A DNA stretch of 64,000 nucleotides from Leucobacter chironomi DSM 19883 (GTDB taxonomy: Bacteria > Actinomycetota > Actinomycetes > Actinomycetales > Microbacteriaceae). The position numbers and the translations under genes are program-made. The notes under the pieces are model-generated. The model was not told the origin of the DNA. It made no database searches and saw only the letters and a list, made by a program, of their open reading frames with translations. This document shows, piece by piece, positions 59,059-64,000 of the stretch. How positions within the stretch are numbered: the stretch's first letter is position 1; each line of letters begins with the position of its first letter. Where the stretch lies: contig NZ_ATXU01000004.1 in the NCBI RefSeq assembly GCF_000421845.1, positions 62,001 to 126,000 on the forward strand, written 5' to 3'.

Positions 59059-60015
59059 CTACGCGTGCAGCTCTGAGTTCAGCTCGATGCCGGCGCCCTC
59101 GCGGGGCAGCGCCTCGACGCCACCGGTGCGCGAGTTGCGGCGGAACAGCAGCTGCGGCAGACCCGACAGCTCCACGGCCTTCACCTCGACGGGCTCGCCG
59201 CCCGACTGAGCCGTGCCCTTCGGCAGCACCACCTTGGTGCCGGCCGTCACGTAGAGGCCCGCCTCGACGACGCTGTCGTCGCCCAGCGAGATGCCGATGC
59301 CCGAGTTCGCGCCCAGCAGGGCCCGTTCGCCGATCGTGATCCGCTGCGTGCCGCCGCCCGAGAGCGTGCCCATGATCGAAGCGCCGCCCCCGATGTCGGA
59401 ACCGTCGCCCACGACGACGCCCTGCGAGATGCGACCCTCCACCATCGAGGCACCCAGCGTGCCCGCGTTGAAGTTCACGAAGCCCTCGTGCATCACCGTG
59501 GTGCCCGGCGCGAGATGCGCGCCGAGGCGCACCCGCGACGCGTCGGCGATGCGCACCCCCTCAGGCACGACGTAGTCGGTGAGGCGCGGGAATTTGTCGA
59601 GCCCGACCGCGGTGATGCCCGCGCGCTTCAGCCGCGGCAGGCGCTCCGCGTACACCTCGGGCAGCATCGGGCCGGCCGTGGTCCACGCCACGTTCGGCAG
59701 CTTGCCGAAGATGCCGTCGAGGTTGATGCTGTTGGGGCGCACCAGGCAGTGGGAGAGCAGGTGCAGGCGCAGGTAGGCGTCCTCGGTGGAGGCCGGGGCC
59801 GCATCCAGATCGATCTCCACGTTCACCGGGCGCAGCTCAACCCCGCGCAGCTCGTCGGCGCCGGCGAGCTCCTCCAACTCGGCGGGAGCGATCCAGCGAT
59901 CGCGATCCGTCGGCCGTTCGCCCAGCGCGGGCGAGGGGAACCAGGCGTCGAGTACCGTGCCGTCGGCTGCGGTGGTGGCGATACCGGCGGACCATGCAAA
60001 GCGGGAGTCAGTCAT
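59059..60015 (-). CDS. dapD: Tetrahydrodipicolinate N-succinyltransferase DapD
   Basis: 318 residues, the actinobacterial DapD type. The left-handed beta-helix hexapeptides are clear ([62 protein letters not shown]). It succinylates tetrahydrodipicolinate in DAP/lysine synthesis. ATG 60015 is 7 nt from TAGCCT on this strand; a longer frame upstream overlaps dapE and is not real. Divergent from dapE. Confidence 0.96.
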   Translation of the reverse strand: MTDSRFAWSAGIATTAADGTVLDAWFPSPALGERPTDRDRWIAPAELEELAGADELRGVELRPVNVEIDLDAAPASTEDAYLRLHLLSHCLVRPNSINLDGIFGKLPNVAWTTAGPMLPEVYAERLPRLKRAGITAVGLDKFPRLTDYVVPEGVRIADASRVRLGAHLAPGTTVMHEGFVNFNAGTLGASMVEGRISQGVVVGDGSDIGGGASIMGTLSGGGTQRITIGERALLGANSGIGISLGDDSVVEAGLYVTAGTKVVLPKGTAQSGGEPVEVKAVELSGLPQLLFRRNSRTGGVEALPREGAGIELNSELHA

Positions 60016-60045
60016 GGGATCTAGGCTACCGTTAGGCTGGGTCGG
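60016..60045. promoter_or_regulatory. Back-to-back leaderless promoters of dapD and dapE
   Basis: Only 30 bp separate the two start codons. TAGGCT (60033-60038) lies 7 nt before dapE GTG 60046; leftward TAGCCT (60028-60023) lies 7 nt before dapD ATG 60015. The -10 hexamers are 4 bp apart, so the polymerases would compete. Confidence 0.65.
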
Positions 60046-61167
60046 GTGAACGCCGATCCGTCCCTCGCCTCCGCCCTCCGACTCGATCCGGCCCTCGGAG
60101 CCGTCGAGCTCACCCGCCAGCTGTGCGACATCCCGTCGGTGTCCGGCGACGAGCGGGCCATCGCCGACGCGGTCGAGGCGGTGCTGCGCGAGCGCGCCCC
60201 GCACCTGCGGATCACCCGCGACGGCGACACCATCGTCGCGCGCACGGAGCTGGGCCGCGAGCGCCGCGTCGCGATCGCCGGACACCTCGACACCGTGCCC
60301 ATCAACGACAACCTGCCGGTGCGCGATGAGATCGACCCCGCGACGGGGGAGACGTCGATCTGGGGTCGCGGCACGGTCGATATGAAGGCCGGCGTCGCCG
60401 TGCAGCTCGCGCTCGCGGTCGAGCTCGCCGAGCCCGCAGTCGACCTCACGTGGATCTGGTACGACCATGAGGAAGTCGCGTCGGAGCTGAGCGGCCTCGG
60501 GCGGGCGATGCGCAACCACCCCCAGCTCTTCGCCGCCGACTTCGCGATCCTCGGCGAGCCCTCCAACGGGACCATCGAGGGCGGCTGCAACGGCACGCTG
60601 CGTGCGCGGATCACGGTGCACGGCAAGCGCGCCCACTCGGCGCGCAGCTGGATGGGCGTGAACGCGATCCAGCGGGCTGGTGCGCTGCTCGACCGGCTCG
60701 CCCGTTACGAGGCCGAACGCATCGTCGTCGACGGGCTCGAGTACCGCGAGGGCCTGAACGCGGTGCGCATCGAGGGCGGTGTCGCCGGTAATGTGATCCC
60801 CGACCGCTGCAGCTTCGAAGTCAATTACCGCTTCGCCCCCAGCCGATCCACCGATGAGGCCGCACAGGTGGTGCGCGAGTTCTTCTCGGATGCCGACGAG
60901 GTCGAGATCGTGGATCTCGCGCCCGGCGCGCGCCCCGGCCTGGACGCGCCCCTCGCGCAGCGCTTCGTCGCGGCTGTCGGGGCCGAGCCCACGGCGAAGT
61001 TCGGCTGGACCGACGTGGCACGTTTCTCGGCGCTCGGCATCCCCGCAGTCAACTTCGGTCCGGGCGACGCACTGCTCGCGCACGCCGACGACGAACGGGT
61101 GCCCGTGAGCCAGATCGAGTTCACCGAGCGGGCGCTGCGCGCCTGGTTGCAGAGCGACGAAGCGTAA
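60046..61167 (+). CDS. dapE: Succinyl-diaminopimelate desuccinylase DapE
   Basis: 373 residues, M20-family metallohydrolase. [14 protein letters not shown] holds the first zinc His and bridging Asp; [13 protein letters not shown] follows, then [15 protein letters not shown] with the catalytic and ligand glutamates. It releases succinate from N-succinyl-LL-DAP. GTG start without ribosome site, set by the leaderless promoter. DapC, DapD and DapE in 5 kb show the succinylase branch. Confidence 0.95.
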   Translation: MNADPSLASALRLDPALGAVELTRQLCDIPSVSGDERAIADAVEAVLRERAPHLRITRDGDTIVARTELGRERRVAIAGHLDTVPINDNLPVRDEIDPATGETSIWGRGTVDMKAGVAVQLALAVELAEPAVDLTWIWYDHEEVASELSGLGRAMRNHPQLFAADFAILGEPSNGTIEGGCNGTLRARITVHGKRAHSARSWMGVNAIQRAGALLDRLARYEAERIVVDGLEYREGLNAVRIEGGVAGNVIPDRCSFEVNYRFAPSRSTDEAAQVVREFFSDADEVEIVDLAPGARPGLDAPLAQRFVAAVGAEPTAKFGWTDVARFSALGIPAVNFGPGDALLAHADDERVPVSQIEFTERALRAWLQSDEA

Positions 61168-61244
61168 TCGGCGGTAAGCGGGTTGGCCCTCATCTACGGC
61201 GGCCCGATAAACTGGACATCAACCATAACTTTCGAGGAGGCGTC

Positions 61245-61415
61245 ATGGCTGCAATGAAACCGAGGACTGGGGACGGACCCATGGAGGCGGTTCGTGAGAG
61301 TCGGCTGATCGTCGTGCGCGTACCGCTGGAGGGCGGCGGCCGTCTCGTGGTGTCGGTCAACGACCAGGAGGCCACCGAGCTGCGCGACGTGCTGTCGTCG
61401 GTGCTCGACGGCTGA
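61245..61415 (+). CDS. DUF3117 small protein
   Basis: 56 residues: AAMKPRTGDGPMEAVRESR, then LIVVRVPLEGGGRLVVSVN and a C-terminal helix. This conserved actinobacterial family is of unknown function and is usually near dapE and tatB, as here. GAGGAGG is 4-10 nt upstream of ATG 61245. A terminator follows. Confidence 0.9.
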   Translation: MAAMKPRTGDGPMEAVRESRLIVVRVPLEGGGRLVVSVNDQEATELRDVLSSVLDG

Positions 61416-61443
61416 GCCGGTCGAAGCCTAGGCGCAGAACCTA

Positions 61444-61481
61444 GAGGAGCCCCGGGAATCTTCGGATTCCCGGGGCTCCTC
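61444..61481 (+). terminator. Terminator after DUF3117 gene
   Basis: Perfect 17-bp stem (61444-61460 with 61465-61481) with a TTCG tetraloop. Confidence 0.8.
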
Positions 61482-61556
61482 GCTGTCTGCGGCGGCTGCA
61501 GCGGCGCCGTGCCGCGCCGCACAGTGCGGCGGTGCTGTGCCTTGCTGCGGTGCGCG

Positions 61557-62189
61557 TCAGCCGTCGAGCCGCACGAGGGTGAGCACGCCGTCACCTGCGG
61601 GGGAGAGCGTGGGCGCGATCGCCGGCGACTCGGCCACGAGAGCGAGCAGATCGCGGCACGCGACGGTCGCCTCGTCGCGGGCGGCCGGATCCGGCACCCG
61701 GCCGTGGGCGAAGACCCCCGGCACCACGATGCAGCCGCCGGGGCGCACGATGCCGAGCGCGTGCTCGAAGTGCTCGAGCAGCAGCCGCGGCTCCGCATCG
61801 AGCAGCACCAGATCGTAGGCGGCGAGGTTCAGTCGCTGCATGACGTGGCGGGCATCGCCCTCGATCAGACGCTGCCGCGACGACGGCACCCCCGCCTCCG
61901 CGAACACGGTGCGCGCCTCGCGCAGGTGCTCCGGTTCGATCTCGATCGAGGTGAGAGTGGCTTCGGGCACGTAGCGCAGCAGCGCGAGACCGCTCACCCC
62001 GACGCCTGTGCCGACTTCGCAGATCGCCTGCGCGCGGGTGAGCGCGGTGAGGGCCGAGAGCTGCGCGGCGGTGGATCGGCTGACCGGCTCCAGCCCGAGC
62101 TCGAGCGACAGGCGGCGCGCGCGCACGATCGCGTCGGTCTCGCCCGGATACTGCTCGGCGTACTGCCAGTTGCGTTCGAGCTTGCTCAC
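61557..62189 (-). CDS. O-methyltransferase family 3-like (Rv1220c type)
   Basis: 210 residues. SAM-binding EVGTGVGVSGLALLRYV, LTSIEIEPEH, EGDARHVM and LVLLDAEP fit the caffeoyl-CoA/catechol O-methyltransferase family. Substrate unknown. GTG 62189 has GGAGGAG upstream. It is divergent from tatB, as its mycobacterial counterpart lies near sigE and tatB. Confidence 0.9.
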   Translation of the reverse strand: MSKLERNWQYAEQYPGETDAIVRARRLSLELGLEPVSRSTAAQLSALTALTRAQAICEVGTGVGVSGLALLRYVPEATLTSIEIEPEHLREARTVFAEAGVPSSRQRLIEGDARHVMQRLNLAAYDLVLLDAEPRLLLEHFEHALGIVRPGGCIVVPGVFAHGRVPDPAARDEATVACRDLLALVAESPAIAPTLSPAGDGVLTLVRLDG

Positions 62190-62268
62190 GATCTCCTCCG
62201 GTGTGCTGCGGCATCCTCGCGCCGATGCGTTCTAGCGTAGCGCGACCTCGACCAGGTCCTCCGAGCGC

Positions 62269-62274
62269 TACGAT
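62269..62274 (+). promoter_or_regulatory. -10 element of tatB
   Basis: TACGAT, 8 nt before ATG 62283 (5 nt before the in-frame GTG 62280). No ribosome site is visible, so a leaderless message is likely. Confidence 0.5.
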
Positions 62275-62282
62275 AGTGGGTG

Positions 62283-62669
62283 ATGGGCCTCACGATAGAC
62301 AAAATCCTGGTGATCATGGTGATCGCCTTGTTTGTGCTGGGTCCCGACCGCCTGCCGGTCTATGCCAAGAAGCTCGGGGAGTTCGTGCGCGGGGCGAAGC
62401 GCATGGCCGACGGCGCCAAGGAGCGTCTGCGCGACGAGATGGGGCCGGAGTTCGACGAGGTCGACTGGAAGCAGCTGGACCCCAGGCAGTACGATCCGCG
62501 ACGCATCATCCGCGACGCGCTCGTCGAAGATGAACGAGAGGCGCGTGCCGCCGCTCGACGCGCCCGGGCTGCCGAGGTGGCCCAGAACCGGCGGGCGGTC
62601 TCGGGAACCGCCGACGCCGGAACAGACGCACCACCAGGGGGGCTGCACTACGACGAGGAGGCCACGTGA
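62283..62669 (+). CDS. tatB: Twin-arginine translocase subunit TatB
   Basis: 128 residues. A short N-terminal helix with GPDRLPVYAKKLGEFVRGAKRMADGAKERL gives the TatA/B hinge and amphipathic helix, followed by a charged tail. The hinge GPDRLP and length favour TatB over TatA. An Asp (DKILVIM) takes the place of the usual early Glu. With TatA and TatC elsewhere it exports folded proteins such as the DyP peroxidase in this window. GTG 62280 is an alternative start. Its stop overlaps the next gene by 4 bp. Confidence 0.88.
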   Translation: MGLTIDKILVIMVIALFVLGPDRLPVYAKKLGEFVRGAKRMADGAKERLRDEMGPEFDEVDWKQLDPRQYDPRRIIRDALVEDEREARAAARRARAAEVAQNRRAVSGTADAGTDAPPGGLHYDEEAT

Positions 62670-64000
62670 GCGCACCGGGCGCAGCCCCGAATGCTATCAG
62701 CGCAGAGCTGCGAGAGCAGTTCAGCGCATCGGATAGCGAGTTCAACGAGATCATCTCTGCCCTCAATAGCTTCTCCATCGTTGCGGTCACCGATCGGCGA
62801 GGCATCATCATGCACGCCAACGATCGTTTCTGCGAGATCTCGAAGTACTCGCGCGAGGAGCTGATTGGCCAGACCCACAGCATCATCAACTCCGGCTACC
62901 ATCCGCGGGAGTTCTTCAAGGAGATGTGGCGGGTCATCGGCCGCGGCGACGTCTGGAAGAACGAGATCTGCAATCGTGCCAAGGACGGCAGCGAGTACTG
63001 GGTCGACACCACCATCATTCCGCTGCTCGACGGCGACGGGCGGCCGCAGCGGTACATCAGCATCCGCACCGAGGAGACCCAGCGCCACCTCGCCGAGGAG
63101 CAGGCGCACAAACTGGCCTATTGCGACCGGGCGACCGGGCTCTCGAACCGGGCATCGATGCTGCTGATGATCGGCACCGCCATGTCGCGGATGCCGGGGT
63201 GCGAGTTCAGCGGCTTCATCGCGGCCAGCGTCGACGACCTCTCCGTCGTCAACGACGCCTTCGGCTACGAAGTCGGAGACCGCCTGCTGCTCGACGCTGC
63301 GCAGAAGCTCACTGTACTGGGCGAAGACGGGCTGAGCGTGGCCAGGATCGGATCGAACACCTTCGCCGTGCTGCTGCCACGCATCGGCAGCGACCACCGC
63401 CTCGCTGAGCAGCAGGCCGCCGAGGTCGTGCACCGGGTGCTCGCGCTCCTGAGCGGCCCCGTCGATCTCGGTTCCGGCGTCGTCGTTGACGCCTCGGCGA
63501 GCGTCGGCTACGTGCTGTGGGCGGCGCCCGGCATCAGGCAGCGCCGCCACGACCAGGAGAACGGCGAGGCCGCCACGGCCGACGGCTACATCGAGACCGC
63601 CGACCCGCACGAGGTCATCAAGTGCGCCGACATCGCCCGGAAGCGTGCCCGTCGCGCCGGCGGGCACCGGCGCATGCGGCACTTCCGCCAGAGCATGCTC
63701 GACGACGCGCAGCAGCGCGTGCACCTCGTCTCCGAGCTGCGGCGTGGCATCGAGAACCGCGAGCTGCGACTCTTCGCCCAGCCGATCGTCGACCGCGAAC
63801 GTCGGGTGATCGGCGAAGAGGGGCTGATCCGCTGGCTCAGCCCGGCGCGCGGGCTCGTGCCGCCCGGAGACTTCATCCCGCTCGCCGAGCAGACCGGCAT
63901 CATCGTCGAGATCGGCGAGTGGGTACTCGACGAGGCCTGCCGCGTGCTCGCCGCCTGGAAGGACGACCCGGAGCGCCAGCACCTCACCTTATCCGTGAAC
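62666..64000 (+). CDS. PAS-GGDEF-EAL protein, truncated by window edge
   Basis: At least 445 residues; the C-terminus is outside. PAS at about 35-150 (FSIVAVTDRRGIIMHANDRFCEISKYSREELIG). A GGDEF domain at about 155-285 keeps VNDAFGYEVGDRLLLDAAQKL, but the GGDEF loop is RIGSNTF, so cyclase activity is probably lost. The EAL domain begins FAQPIVDRERRVIGEEGLIRW, where EGL stands for EAL, and continues FIPLAEQTGIIVEIGEW; it may be an active c-di-GMP phosphodiesterase. GTG overlaps the tatB stop. No signal peptide or helices before PAS, so a cytosolic sensor. Confidence 0.9.
   Translation, partial: MSAPGAAPNAISAELREQFSASDSEFNEIISALNSFSIVAVTDRRGIIMHANDRFCEISKYSREELIGQTHSIINSGYHPREFFKEMWRVIGRGDVWKNEICNRAKDGSEYWVDTTIIPLLDGDGRPQRYISIRTEETQRHLAEEQAHKLAYCDRATGLSNRASMLLMIGTAMSRMPGCEFSGFIAASVDDLSVVNDAFGYEVGDRLLLDAAQKLTVLGEDGLSVARIGSNTFAVLLPRIGSDHRLAEQQAAEVVHRVLALLSGPVDLGSGVVVDASASVGYVLWAAPGIRQRRHDQENGEAATADGYIETADPHEVIKCADIARKRARRAGGHRRMRHFRQSMLDDAQQRVHLVSELRRGIENRELRLFAQPIVDRERRVIGEEGLIRWLSPARGLVPPGDFIPLAEQTGIIVEIGEWVLDEACRVLAAWKDDPERQHLTLSVN

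Noticed and set aside
60016-61083. N-terminal extension of dapD across dapE
   Set aside because: The frame is open only by chance opposite dapE; the DapD family begins at ATG 60015 next to its promoter.

Overview
The window is a gene-dense, very GC-rich actinobacterial chromosome segment. Gene families and order (hflX, lexA/LysM, hisBH-priA, DUF1844/infC-rpmI-rplT, pheST, argCJB, fdxA-dapC, dapD/dapE, DUF3117, tatB) fit the family Microbacteriaceae; Leucobacter or a close relative is my guess, and no marker gene here settles the genus. I see no phage, insertion sequence, CRISPR array, rRNA or tRNA gene. About 63 genes are supported, most with neighbour spacing typical of operons, often 1-4 bp stop/start overlaps.

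Left third (1-25 kb): a partial RsmC-like methyltransferase, the GTPase HflX, a methionine operon (metE, a MetE-like paralogue, metF), the SOS repressor lexA facing a LysM membrane protein across three LexA-type boxes, and a histidine block (hisC, then hisB-hisH-priA-sseB) split by a DsbA-like/CcdA-like thiol redox pair. Next come an MFS transporter, an AsnC-type regulator, an M28-like protein with a degenerate zinc site plus a lipase-like hydrolase, a MetP/MetS-type sodium symporter facing the AzlCD exporter, and DUF1844 divergent from infC-rpmI-rplT. infC appears to start at an ATC codon.

Middle third (25-45 kb): a leftward copper/peroxidase operon (membrane protein, CopC, PCuAC, Tat-exported DyP peroxidase), 5-oxoprolinase PxpA with a fused PxpBC, pheS-pheT, RidA-like and VOC proteins, a degenerate ABC-ATPase-like protein coupled to a YhgE/Pip membrane protein, and a GntR-controlled methylcitrate operon (prpD-prpB-prpC) behind a striking nested palindrome, followed by an enoyl-CoA hydratase.

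Right third (45-64 kb): argC-argJ-argB without further arg genes, then a sugar-uptake and phosphorolysis operon (solute-binding protein, two permeases, beta-phosphoglucomutase-like HAD, GH65). One permease carries an unusual inserted beta-sandwich-like domain, and no ATPase is encoded. Next are 7Fe ferredoxin, dapC, citrate synthase gltA, divergent dapD/dapE, DUF3117, an O-methyltransferase, tatB and a truncated PAS-GGDEF-EAL protein.

A window-wide pattern is a -10-like TANNNT hexamer placed 6-8 nt before the start codon without a ribosome binding site, at about twelve genes. This points to leaderless transcription and helps choose start codons (hisB, the GntR gene, dapD, dapE). Several very long intergenic palindromes without T-tracts are unexplained. 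All functions are inferred by reading the sequence; no database search was run.
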